DNA from: Amphiduros pacificus | Lineage: Eukaryota; Annelida; Polychaeta; Phyllodocida; Hesionidae | Assembly (NCBI GenBank): GCA_949316495.1 | Contig: OX439003.1 | Location: 41,318,725 to 41,382,724 of the forward strand | Length of the DNA stretch: 64,000 bases | Direction of reading: 5' to 3' | Shown: positions 25,640-37,604 of the stretch, in pieces | Numbering within the stretch: the first letter of the stretch is position 1 | How the letters are laid out: each line of letters begins with the position of its first letter | Translations under genes and position numbers: made by a program | Notes under the pieces: model-generated | Seen by the model: the letters and a program-made list of their open reading frames with translations, nothing else | Database searches by the model: none | What the model was told of the DNA's origin: nothing

Positions 25640-26340
25640 ATTTGGAACTAAATTGGCTTACAAGGAATATCGTAGAAAGACAGCACTGCTCAAGGTAATA
25701 AACGACACCCAACGTGAACTAGGCAAAAGAAAGTAGCACTACTGCTACTAGATTTATCAGCAGTGTGTGATACTATTGTCCATCTCTACTCAAGACCAAG
25801 TGTAAAGTATTTGGTTTTGCTCCAGATTGGATTAAGTACCTAATGGACACGAAACTGTATGCTAAGGTGGTGTGAATGTATGGGGTCTCAAAGGGATTAA
25901 TCCTGGGACCATTCCTCCTCATTGTTTACATGTCACCTCTTGTTGACATTAGTAGAAAATATGTACTGTGCTACCATATCTATGCAGATGACACTGCGAT
26001 AAACATTTATATATATTGGATCAGGAGACTGGTAGAAAACACATCTGTACTTGAGCTAAACAATTGTAAAAATGAAGTCAGAATCCTCCTGATTACAAAT
26101 AAGATGAAGAGATGCTAATATATGCTAACAATAAGTGTGCCCCACTGTTAGACATAATATTAGCTCAGTGAAAATAGGTCATACTGATATCCAGCCCAAT
26201 GAGTCTGCAGAAGAACTCGGTATCACATATGAATCTGACATGTACATAAAGACACAAATTCAAAATATGTGAAAAAAGCGAAACTACCATATCAGAAACA
26301 TATCAGCTATCAACCAACTACTTGCTGTCTAACAGTAGAA
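25640..26340 (+). pseudogene. Decayed CR1/L2-like LINE reverse transcriptase
   Basis: Plus-strand pieces in more than one frame match the ordered blocks of non-LTR reverse transcriptases. First comes TALLKVINDTQRELGKRK (about 25680-25735). Next is GFAPDWIKYL (about 25822). Then GVSKGLILGPFLLIVYMSPL continues to the catalytic YADD box (about 25880-26000), followed by a C-terminal block with ESAEELGITYESDM and HIRNISAINQL (about 26195-26325). Frameshifts and stops interrupt it, so it is dead. The endonuclease half was not identified upstream. Family placement within CR1/L2/Jockey is tentative. Confidence 0.8.
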
Positions 26341-27000
26341 TTATACGGTCATCGACCGGTTGCCTTTGTAATTTGCCTTGTTTTGAACTATATGAAATCC
26401 ATTCATAAATTCGGTTGCTAAGTGCTTGTTTTAAGTGCGGAGACTGTCCGTACCTTTGAAATCAATGAATAAATGCATTGGCCTTGCTGGGGGCTATCAT
26501 TCAACAATGTTGCACTTTCTTATTGTACATGGCACCACTTAAACATCATACTGTACCATGATACTATAGTGTATTATGACCTGCTATCATCAGAGTTGTA
26601 AAAATATATGTGGCAGTGTTGACTGTTTGACCCAAAATGACTTTTTAATGGCGAAACATCAAACAGGGGGAAATGAACACAATAATGAATCAATTAGTCT
26701 AAACAGATTTCACGAATCCTTTGCCGCTTTGAAGTAAAATGAGTGAAGAGAAAGGCTTTGAACCGACGCTGTATATACTGTTATACTATAGATGGCGTGA
26801 CGATTACTTTATAAACTAAAAGTTCCATCTGATGGGAAAAGTTGCAGCTTGGTCCTGACTGCTAATAGCAGAATAAACCCCACTGTTTTGTAAACCCAAA
26901 TGAAATCTGAGAGGAAAGGGGCTTCGCTCTCATGTCTTTAAGAACTGCACAACTGTTCAAATAATATGAAATGATAGAGGTGCAAATTAATATAAAGCAA
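26341..27000. other. Intergenic sequence after the LINE
   Basis: No clear continuation of the LINE and no gene. Confidence 0.4.
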
Positions 27001-27320
27001 TGTTTTGTCAATAATTGGAGTAAAAAGATGATTTAGCTTGCAATAAAGCCGTCTTGACGTTGTAAGCAAGGTAAACACAATTGAGGTTATGAGATGCACA
27101 CTTCTTTTAATTATATTTACTAAAGAACATGCCTTCGTCAATAATTGGAATAGAAAAGTGATTTAACTTGAAAAAGGCTGTCTTGATATTATGGGCAAGG
27201 TCAACACAGCTGCGTGAGGCGACGAGATGTATAATTCTTTAAACTGAATTTTACATAAACAAAAGACCACAGTTTCGACAATAATTGAAGGAGAAAAACT
27301 TGCTCTGAAACCATATTGAC
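27001..27320. repeat. Diverged tandem repeat, 130-140-bp unit, about 2.4 copies
   Basis: GTCAATAATTGGA starts at 27007 and 27137 and recurs as GACAATAATTGAA at 27277. Between them, AAAGCCGTCTTGACGTTGTA pairs with AAGGCTGTCTTGATATTATG in register. The copies differ at many sites, so the duplication is old. Confidence 0.75.
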
Positions 27321-27591
27321 ATCAGAGAGGAAAGGACCAAAGTAATGTCAGACATGAAAGTGCTGTCATACAGTGAAGTGTGGCTTCATAGATTATGTTG
27401 ATGGAGTGGAATACTTCCAGTTTTTTGCTATTTTGATAAATAATGACAGGAATGTTTGATATGGCCCTTCCACTTTTCTTAATATTTCGCATTTCTCTTT
27501 GCAATGAGCCTATGGTCAAGCCGCTTGGTGCAGCAGACACTGCATATGAAATGATAAATGACTTTCTCATTCCTATTCATATTATTGAGGG

Positions 27592-27888
27592 CCAAAGGCC
27601 GTGATTACAATTGGTTAGAGCGCCAGTTTATTAGCACAAGTTCCTCTGTGGTGAACCAAAGATTGTGGGTTCGATCTCCGGCAATGCCGATATTGAAATC
27701 ATAATATAATTTCACACATGAGCTTGGGCCAGTTCTCTTTGTAAATCTGTGACCGGGTGGGCTGTCATGTGGAGGACCGGCGACATGACAATTCAGTGAG
27801 GCATATCTGTTACAAATAGGTCTCATCACGAAATGACTAAAATAATGTTGAAAGTGATGTAAAACCCAAGACAAACCAACAAACAAAC
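27592..27888 (+). mobile_element. tRNA-derived SINE, family 1, older copy
   Basis: The head has box-A-like ATTGGTTAGAGCG and box-B-like GGGTTCGATCTCC. The body and tail (CTGTGACCGGGTGG, AGGTCTCATCACGAAATGAC, ending in CAAAC units) match the full-length copy at 50744-51042. Flanking TCATATTATT on the left and TCATATGATT on the right may be a decayed target duplication. Confidence 0.88.
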
Positions 27889-28544
27889 TCATATGATTCA
27901 TAATAATTATCATTATATCCCAGCATGATTACATGTTTGTTTGATTTCCCGGAATTTCAGCTTTGTCGTTTGCACTGTGTTCCAAAAAAGGGGTGGAAGT
28001 GAAATATGTGTCACTCACAATGAGGAGACAAACATTAAATGGATAATATAACACGAGTATCAGATTACTGGTTATACTGACTTTCATTGACTTGATGCCT
28101 TATTTCTGTAAGGTTAAGGTAATGAAAATTAATAAATCACTCTTTGAGTGTCATTTAAATGTCGCAACTGGCCCAGTTTGTCAGACAAATATACATAAGA
28201 ATATTTTTCTTTCCATTGGCAAATTTAAATTGTATAATACAAAAGTAACACAATGTTTGTCTCCATCTTTAATGTCTTGGAGTGATTGTTTAGTGAATGG
28301 TGCCTAAACTGAATTCAGTACTTCCAACTATGATTCAAGGAATAATTGTATATACAACCTTGCATGCACTCATCTAATAAACATAGTACTGAACATCCAT
28401 TCATTTCCCACACACTCATTAACTGGATGCAACACAAGATATATGACTTTGACGAGATCTATATTCAACCCTGATGTCAGCATGTATATATGGAGCGAGC
28501 GCAGACAGGTAGGCGAGCTGGTGTACATATTGATGACAATCAAT

Positions 28545-28546
<2 letters not shown>
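27889..28546. other. AT-rich intergenic
   Basis: Nothing recognised. Confidence 0.45.

Positions 28547-28584
<38 letters not shown>
28547..28584. repeat. (TA)n microsatellite
   Basis: About 19 uninterrupted TA units. Confidence 0.95.
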
Positions 28585-28586
<2 letters not shown>

Positions 28587-31119
28587 GAATAGGATAGATT
28601 TCCTTTCCCTTTCAGTTAATTCAGTAGTTATTGATTGTTTAAGTTCATGCAAATGTAGTCAGTGTCCGCGTGTTATGACGGTATTCAGAAAAAGGTATTG
28701 TGAGCATTTTTGTACCAGCAATATTTCATGACCATATGACATCGGCTGTGTAAAAAACATCAGTGCAAGTTAACATGAGTTAACAAATCTCAACACTGCA
28801 CCATGAATAACACTGGACGAATAACACTGTACAAAAACCTATTACCATAAGGGTTTTGACGAGGGCGTATAAGAAAAAATAGCAACACTCCATAAATGTG
28901 AAAACAATTTATTTTGGTACAGATAATTATCCCGGCGTAAATCACAAATCACAAAATCACAAAAATTAATCTGTTTAAATGTGCTATAGATATCAACTTC
29001 CAGGAAAAAAAAAGATTAAATGCTTTATTTATATATACAAGTCTTTACATTCTATATCCAAAAAAATGAAATTGAAAATCAAATATTTGCAAGACAAAAC
29101 TGCCAATTTCAAGGGGTTACAATTGAAAAAATTAAACAATTTGAATTTGTCATCATTATATTTAAATTTAAATAAATACCATACCTAGTTTAGCTCTATC
29201 TGATCGAGGCACATTAACCATATGTTCCAATATATTTTGGTGTTGTTGTTTTCTGGTTTGCCTATTTTTTCTTTTGTGTTTATGAAACTATCAGTTTTAA
29301 GTATCGGTAGTCATAAATAACACAATTGACCCCAAGTAGTTAATAAGACAATACCTTCCTTCATGAAAGAGTCTGTCATTGTATCAATGACCTTGATAAC
29401 AAAGGTCATATATAAGCCTTCCACCAGGCCTCAATGCCGAACTCTTTGTAGCGAGCGACTTCTTTTGCATTGTCACATGGTCATGATAACACAAGACAAG
29501 GCATTTCATATCCAGTCATAGGGCACTTGTTGGAATGAAAAACAACTATGATATTTCCATCTTTCTCGACCATACAACATGACCAAAGTCATCGTCCCAC
29601 CCAGAACCAAATCCTGCTTCACCAAGTCTGGTCCCATATTATCCAGCAGTCTCCATATGTCTCCACACAAGAGGCTTTAGACAATGGTACTTTCCGCTGA
29701 TGGCCGCCAGCAAACATTTCTTGAGTAGCTCTTATTTGGAGAAAGTAATTCTACCCTGCAGAACAAAGACGGGCACGGCCGGAATTCAAACTCTGGTCAT
29801 GCCCTACTCGAGTCTGATTCATTTATCTCAACAATGTAATCTATCTTCATTATATTTGTCATTTTCAGTCTCAATATTGATATGTGTATGTTATCCAATG
29901 ATGCTTTATGTTGAAAGGCCTGTTATATATGACACTGAGGTAAAAGTAACACATTTGCTAAGTAACAGTTTGTTTTCATATAAGCTTGCTTTTTAATCTT
30001 TAGTTTACTGGCAGTTTAGCTTAATGTTAGTATTATGATGACGACACGTATTGACATTATATGGTGAAAGAATTCAAATGTAGATGTGCTATATAGCTTT
30101 TTTCCTTTGTAGAAGTTAATCTGTGAGCCGTAATAGCTTTTAGATTGACTGTAAGTAGAAATTAACCAATTGACCGGAAGTAATAGACAATTTCAGTTCT
30201 GGGATATCAGAATAAAGCGATGTCATTTTGAGCCCACTAATCTATACACACTTCACCGTACTGGGGAAGATCTGGACCTGCCAAATTAGTTTCTCTCAAA
30301 CAATCAGCGACTAATCTTGATTGTATGCTACAAGACACGCATACAGAACAATACAAGTTGTACAGGACGCCTACAAGAGTGGCTTATGTTGAATACAAAC
30401 TTCTGTCTCAACATGCACTACTGTTACAATTCAGAAAACCACTCCCTTTGCAAACAATGTTTGCGCACTGGGTTTGACGTTTGCAGCACCCATTTGAGAG
30501 ACACCAAACCCGAGATGAGCCCCACGCATCCGCATCCCACGGCTTAACGATACGATCAGAGGCAATGATTCTCTGCAGTAAATCTTTTTTTATTGTCTAA
30601 TCATTGCCTTTTCCCGGTCTTATTATTGATTATAAGGAAACATTATTATTTCTATGGTCTCTAAAAGTCACGAAAATATTGATTTTGGCAGAACCAGATT
30701 TGGGGGCAAACAACAGCGTGTGTACTGTCAGGATAACGGAACTGACGTTCACCATCAAATAAGGGACAACTCTGAGCTTATAATGCTAAAGCTATTGCAT
30801 TTTACTACATCCGGGAAACAACATCAATTATTGCAGATACCAACTTCTCAATAACAAACATGGTTATGTTTGACCACCATGACCTATTTCTTCAGCTGAG
30901 AATATAAGACTATCATTACAGCCGAATACCATAAAAACATCACAAAAGTCCAGCTTTTTCAGGTTTTACTTCATTAAAAATTTAGCACGCCATGTTTGAG
31001 TACCTAATATAACCCATACAGTAGCATGAAGATGTTGATAAGAAGGTCCCGGATGAACTTTTTGTCCGCACTGTCCAGGGCATTTCTTATATTTTTATAG
31101 CTCCAAGGAAATACCGATA
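28585..31119. other. AT-rich intergenic
   Basis: No supported gene. Short plus-strand frames at 29700-29996 and 30317-30547 lack recognisable domains or splice context. Confidence 0.4.
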
Positions 31120-31385
31120 GATGTCGTTATTTCTGTTGCCTTGAGATTCATGACGATTCGCTACGAATAAAGACACCATTAAAATTCCTTGTCATTAATG
31201 TGGGTTTTCTCATGCTCAGAATAAAAGGCGAAGGAGATGGATGTAAATACATAATTGATTATAAGGAGTGGATGTAATTCTCCCCTTAGAGAGACTACCA
31301 CTTACTCTCCGTCATCAGTCTCTCCATAAGGAAGGACACAGCCTCATAAAATAAAGACATTAATGTGATGTATGGATGATACACA
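31120..31385. promoter_or_regulatory. Candidate homeodomain-rich regulatory island
   Basis: Two copies of the palindrome CATTAATG, each followed by TG (31193-31200 and 31358-31365), flank TAATTGATTATAA (31252-31264) in otherwise complex sequence directly left of a minisatellite. These are typical homeodomain-type words. The assignment rests on motif content alone. Confidence 0.28.
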
Positions 31386-31399
31386 TGGCCATCGGAACA

Positions 31400-32990
31400 C
31401 TCCAAAGGGCAAGCTTGTAGAATGGGATCACAGGGCTCTGTCACACCAAGGAGAGAGTCATAGACGGGAATCATAGAGCTATGTCACATCAAGGAAAGAG
31501 TCAAAGGCGGGGATCACAGAGCTATGTCACACCAGGGAGACAGTCATAGATGGGGATCACAGAGCTATGTCACACCAGGTAGACAGTCATAGACGGGGAT
31601 CACAGAGCTATGTCACAACAGGGAGAGAGTTATAGACGGGGATCACAGAGCTCTGTCACACCAAGGAGAGAGTCATAGATGGGGATCACAGAGCTTTGTC
31701 ACACCAAGGAGAGAGTCATAGACGGGGATCACAGAGCTCTGTCACAACAGGGAGAGAGTTATAGATGGGGATCACAGAGCTTTGTCACACCAAGGAGAGA
31801 GTCATAGATGGGGATCACAGAGCTATGTCACACCAAGGAGAGAGTCATAGACGGGGATCACAAAGCTATGTCACACCAGGGAGAGAGTCGTAGACGGGGG
31901 TCACAGAGCTATGTCACACCAGGGAAAGAGTCATAGACGGGGATCACAGAGCTATGTCACACCAGGGAAAGAGTCATAGACGGGGATCACAGAGCTATGT
32001 CACACCAAGGAGACAGTCATAGACGGGGATTACAGAGCTATGTCACAACAGGGAGAGAGTCATAGACGGGGATCACAGAGCTATATGTCACACCAGGGAG
32101 AGAGTCATAGACGGAGATCACAGAGCTATGTCACAACAGGGAGAGAGTTATAGACGGGGATCACAGAGCTCTGTCACACCAAGGAGAGAGTCATAGATGG
32201 GGATCACAGAGCTCTGTCACACCAGGGAGAGAGTCGTAGACGGGGATCACAGAGCTATGTCACACCAGGGAAAGAGTCATAGACAGGGATCACAGAGCTA
32301 TGTCACACCAAGGAGAGAGTCATAGACAGAGATCACAGAGCTATGTCACACCAAGGAGAGAGTCATAGACGGGGATCACAGAGCTATGTCACACCAGGTA
32401 GACAGTCATAGACGGGGATCACAGAGCTATGTCACAACAGGGAGAGAGTCATAGACAGGGATCACAGAGCTCTGTCACACCAAGGAGAGAGTCATAGATG
32501 GGGATCACAGAGCTCTGTCACACCAGGGAGAGAGTCGTAGACGGGGATCACAGAGCTATGTCACACCAGGGAAAGAGTCATAGACAGGGATCACAGAGCT
32601 ATGTCACAACAGGGAGAGAGTCATAGACAGGGATCACAGAGCTATGTCACACCAAGGAGAGAGTCATAGACAGAGATCACAGAGCTATGTCACACGAAGG
32701 AGAGAGTCGTAGACGGGGATCACAGAGCTATGTCACACCAGGAAGAGAGTCGTAGACGGGGATCATAGAGCTATGTCACATCAAGGAAAGAGTCATAGAC
32801 GGGGATCACAGAGCTCTGTCACACCAGGGAGAGAGTCGTAGATGGGCATCACAGAGATATGTCACACCAAGGAGAGAGTCATAGACGGGGATCACATAGC
32901 TATGTCACACCAGCGAGAGGGACGTTGATGGGGATCATTACGATTGGGGTCGTAGATGGGGATCACAGAGCTATGTCACACCAACTTGAA
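31400..32990. repeat. 43-bp minisatellite, about 36 units
   Basis: The period is 43 bp. The unit core is GGGGATCACAGAGCTATGTC followed by ACACCAGGGAGAGAGTCATAGAC. Point variants (CTATGTC/CTCTGTC, CACCA/CAACA, CATAG/CGTAG) are mixed along the array. The last units near 32900-32990 decay. Confidence 0.95.
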
Positions 32991-33025
32991 ACAATTTGGA
33001 GGAGTCTCAGAGCTTTATCACATTG

Positions 33026-33158
33026 CGAGGCATGATATAGAGGCATGATATAGAGGCATGATATAGAGGCATGATATAGAGGCATGATATAGAGGCATGA
33101 TATAGAGGCATGATATAGAGGCATGATATAGAGGCATGATATAGAGGCATGATATAGG
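33026..33158. repeat. 13-bp tandem repeat, about 10 perfect units
   Basis: GAGGCATGATATA is repeated exactly about ten times, wedged between two 43-bp arrays. The near identity points to recent expansion. The 13-mer is a variant of the GAGGCATCATATA segment in every unit of the right-hand array. Confidence 0.95.
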
Positions 33159-33780
33159 GAGGCCACTACAGGGCAGGGTCATATAGAGACATCATACAGG
33201 GGAGATCACTACCGGGCGGGATCATATAGAGGCATCATATTAGGGAGGTCACTACCGAGCAGGAACATATAGAGGCATCATACAGGGGAGGTCACTACCG
33301 GGCAGGATCATATAGAGGCATCATATTAGCGAGGTCACTACCGGGCAGGATCATATAGAGGCATCATATTGGGGAGGTCACTACAGGGCAGGATCAAATA
33401 GAGGCATCATATAGGGGAGGTCACTACAGGACAGGATTATATAGAGGCATCATACAGGGGAGGTCACCACTGGGCGGGATCATATAGAGGCATCATATTA
33501 GGGAGGTCACTACCGGGCAGGAACATATAGAGGCATCATACAGGGGAGGTCACTACCGGGCGGGATCATATAGAGGCATCATATTGGGGAGGTCACTACA
33601 GGGCAGGATCAAATAGAGGCATCATATAGGGGAGATCACTCCAGGGCAGGATCAAATAGAGGCATCATACATGGGAGGTCACTACAAGGCAAGACCATAC
33701 AGAGGCATCATATAGGGGAGATCACTACAGGACAGGATTATATAGAGACTTCATATAGTGGAGTCTGCATCAGGCCGGGA
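33159..33780. repeat. Second 43-bp minisatellite, about 14 units
   Basis: The unit is about 43 bp: GAGGCATCATATAGGGGAGG, then TCACTACCGGGCAGGATCATATA. Variants CATATTAGGG, CATACAGGGG and CATATTGGGG recur in a non-random order. The unit resembles the array to its left in length and in the words GGGATCA and AGGGAG. Confidence 0.93.
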
Positions 33781-34513
33781 TCATAAAGACATCCTTATCA
33801 CACCATGGGCTGTGTCATATGTGAATAGAGACACACATATAAAGGATCACAGTGCTTTTTAGGTACAGGGTCATGTGAGAGAATTCTTTATGGCATTATT
33901 TTACAGTTGCGGTTATTGCATTAGGTTTATACATGTACATAGACCGTGAAACATATAACCATATTCGATGCAAACCATAAAAATATTGAATACAAATTAC
34001 AACTTGAAACATGACTTATTTTTGATCATGATTAAAAATAAAGGCATACATCATGCAATAAAATGTACATTATTCATGATCAATTAATATTTTATATATT
34101 TAATATTCTTTATAAACAACTGAAATGCCTTTAATCTTTAAACAGAATAAAGGAACGACATTTTTTTATCTTTGCCGCAAAGCATTCATGAAAAACATAA
34201 TATTGCCAACGAACTGTCATTATTCCTTGTGTCTGGTGAAATATGGGTATTGCATCTTCCTGCAGTTAAAGTTGATCACCCAAACAAGGCCAACAAAGGA
34301 ATATCTGTGTGTATGTCCAATATATGATTATACAAAATGCTTCACCTTGCTAAAATGTTATGCCATTATATGGAAAGTTTGATAATAAGAATTTAAGCAC
34401 GATACCCCGAAGAATTGTTGTGTAACATTGCTGTTGGGAAACATCAGATATGAAAAATTATGGTAAACCATAATTTCTATTTTAAATATCTTGAAAATAC
34501 ATGGAATACATGA

Positions 34514-34514
<1 letters not shown>
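33781..34514. other. AT-rich intergenic
   Basis: No gene recognised. The first 100 bp contain decayed minisatellite-like words. Confidence 0.4.

Positions 34515-34601
<87 letters not shown>
34515..34601. repeat. (TA)n microsatellite
   Basis: About 43 uninterrupted TA units. Confidence 0.97.
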
Positions 34602-34604
<3 letters not shown>

Positions 34605-36347
34605 TCAATATTAAAGGTTAACCTTCAAATGATATCTCGACTTTGACTAGATACATAGTTGATGGGCAAGAACCTCAAAGAAACTTCAAGATTTCATTTA
34701 TAGTTTTAAGATAATGCATTTCCGTGAATGATTTCCTTTTACAAATCCTGCTCTGTACGATCAGAATTGTAAATGTGGTATTGTTTCTTTTTATAGCCGC
34801 CAGATCATCTAGGCGCGGTGGACAGTTTAGCGGGGGAGCCCCTGTTCTAAACATGGTAAACGTAACTTACATCCGGTTAGTGGCAGTAATTCAAGACAAT
34901 AAGCGTTCAACCTGCTGATAAGCCAGAGTTGGCCAATGGCGAGCCTGATGGCTTCTTAATGGTGATTCATTCAGCCCTGGAAGGTGCCGGGGAAAACCAG
35001 CTCCATTACCAACACTGACGCCGGGCATCATAAAAGTAAGAGACAGCCTTCCCGGAATTGCCCACGATCGGGAAATTTCAACCTTATCTTGATTGAGGGC
35101 TTCTCCCTGCCAAGGAGAATTTGATAAGTCAGTGTCTGGCCGGTGCTCTAAGCTGTAACATTCCGTGTTAGTGGTCAGGATAGAAGGAAATAAACACTAG
35201 AATCCAAGCAATCAAGTGCTTCTTGTCCGAAACGCTGACAATATAGTACACCCATTTGTTGGATATCTGACCATCATGTGTTAAATTTTAGTTTTTTTGT
35301 TTTCTGTGTTTGCACTCAATAAAAATAGCTCTTTTATTTTATAAAGAATCCATCAATATTTAAGTGAATGCTGTTTGTTTGGGAATTGACCTTGAGAATA
35401 ACTCAAACATCGGCATTGCCTTTGCGTACAAGAGCCCCTATCAAACAAAATGATAAACTCATAAAGTCTGAACTGTATAACCCCGCTATACATTCACATA
35501 TTTATGAAACTAAATATGTTCAGTTCCAATATCGGTCAGTTGAATAAAATTGCTTACAAATGGCATAATTTGACCCTGGTATCCAATAGTGGTAATGCTA
35601 TTTGAAGACCAAGGCAATGTCCCAGTGTTCAACAGACCGGAAGTAACATCCTAAACAGGCAAGCCCAATTTATATAGAAAAGCAGTTGCAATTTTAGACT
35701 GGAATGGAAGTAATATCCTGCATGTTGATGGTCAATTAAATATGAATAATGCCACACTTCATAACCTACGCAGAGAGGTGAGCGGTAATTGGGGCATGCT
35801 GGGTAAAAAAAGGGCATGCTGGGTAAAAAAGGTGCATGCTGGGAGAAAAAGGACCAATTCTATACAGATAACCCTTTGCCATGCTGTATTAAGTTTAAGG
35901 GTAACTGGCCATAAGACGTAATCCTAACTATAATCATTCTGACATACATTTTAGTTTGAAATAGCATGAGACGTTTAAAAGGGTTTGTCCAACGGGGCAG
36001 GTGATGAAGAGACGTTCCGTATCAAGCAAGAAAATAAACTTAGAAACAGAAATCAATTGAAAGTAACTGATATCCCTGGATAAAGCAATTATATGGTAGA
36101 GCAAACACGATTTGTATTGGAGTGAAGTGATGTTAGTAGCATCAATACAGCTTAAACGGATGCTTTAAATTATCCTTGTAACAAGCAGCCGGGAATTCTT
36201 CAATGCAATACCATAGAACATCCAGTGTACAGTTCCCAAAATATAGACAGGACACAACACATCAAACAAATGAAGAATATCTAATTCCTGAGCCTTTTGA
36301 ACATGCATAACTTATCTAAATTTTTTTATCAATCATATTGATAATAG

Positions 36348-36349
<2 letters not shown>
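34602..36349. other. Intergenic, with a complex island at about 34910-35190
   Basis: No gene. The complex island holds GATAAG words and CTTGATTGAGG. At 35792-35853 there is a 21-bp unit, GGGCATGCTGGGTAAAAAA, in about three copies. Confidence 0.4.

Positions 36350-36413
<64 letters not shown>
36350..36413. repeat. (TA)n microsatellite
   Basis: About 32 uninterrupted TA units. Confidence 0.97.
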
Positions 36414-36416
<3 letters not shown>

Positions 36417-37600
36417 GATTTTTCAGTTATTGTTTCCTGTGCTTTAAATACATCAATCCTAAAGCCAGTATGTATGTGACATTACCCACAGATACATTAA
36501 TTACTGATGTTGAATATCAAAGTTTACAAAGTACAAAAAGGCTCTGCATACATATTCATCTAATCGGTAAAGTGAACACCAAAAGTAGCTTTCCTGTTAA
36601 TTTCAATGGGATTTTCTCATTTACTCAGTGTACAATTTTAAGATAGAAACATATGAAACGGATGCGTAGACTTCAGGGAAATGAAATAACGCCCAATTTT
36701 AAAATATTTTTTACTTGAAAAGAATAAAAGCAATAAGGGTGCTATTTGAAGATAATCGACTTGTGACCACTGTGGTGTCAGTGTAGCCCGACCTTAACGA
36801 GGCATGACTGCCAGTGCCATCTTACGGATCAAACATGCGTAAGCCACACATAGGAGAAATTACATCTCATATCGTTGAACATAAACACTCAAATTTTGTA
36901 GACAGATCAGAATGCGGAATAATGTAGTCAACCATGTTTGGCCTATTTCCAAATGAAAAGCTAGGTCGCACGATATATGGTTTGTATTAGTCAATGTTAA
37001 ACGCCAGTTATAAGGAATACCAAGATATGTTTCCATGTTAATTGGTGAAAAACCTTTTCCATTTGTAAAGTGTCATTGATGTTATCAATCTTAAAGAAAC
37101 ATTTCATGATGTCTTTAGAATAACGTCTTTCACTCTTCAGGATTTATCTGTTGGATTATCTAATACTTGGGATGTATAAATCAATACCATTTTATATCTT
37201 GTAGAATAATATGTAATATATGATATCTTAAATTTGAATGAATCATTGAATTCATTATTTATTTCTATATGGTATCAAAACCAAACTATATTAATATAAC
37301 CTCAAGGTTCAATATATTAAATCTGTTAATGAATATAATAGGCCTATACAACTGTGTGAAAAAAACAATTTTGTCAAATGTTTACGAACTATATATAATT
37401 GCATAACAGTGTTTCGTGCATTTTTAATAACTAATTTGGAAATGAACCGCCAATTACTTGGATGCTAAAATGGGAACGTCCAACATGCATAAAATACCGA
37501 GCAAACCGTGCCTGACTTATTCTTCGTTTTTTGTTATGACAAATTCTTCAAAATACAACGACAGAAATCATATTATTTATTTGCAAATTCATTGCTTTGT
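36414..37600. other. AT-rich intergenic
   Basis: No supported feature. Confidence 0.45.
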
Positions 37601-37604
37601 GAAT

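Noticed and set aside
25414-25641. Minus-strand 75-codon frame near the LINE as a separate gene
   Set aside because: No family recognised, and it lies between an inverted-repeat element and dead LINE sequence, so a repeat remnant is likelier.
29700-29830. Possible minus-strand SINE head near GGAATTCAAACTCTGG
   Set aside because: Only a weak box-B-like word; no box A at the right distance and no body shared with the other SINEs.
31400-33780. CRISPR-like regular repeats
   Set aside because: Units are contiguous tandem repeats without unique spacers, and the DNA is eukaryotic; the same holds for the other arrays.
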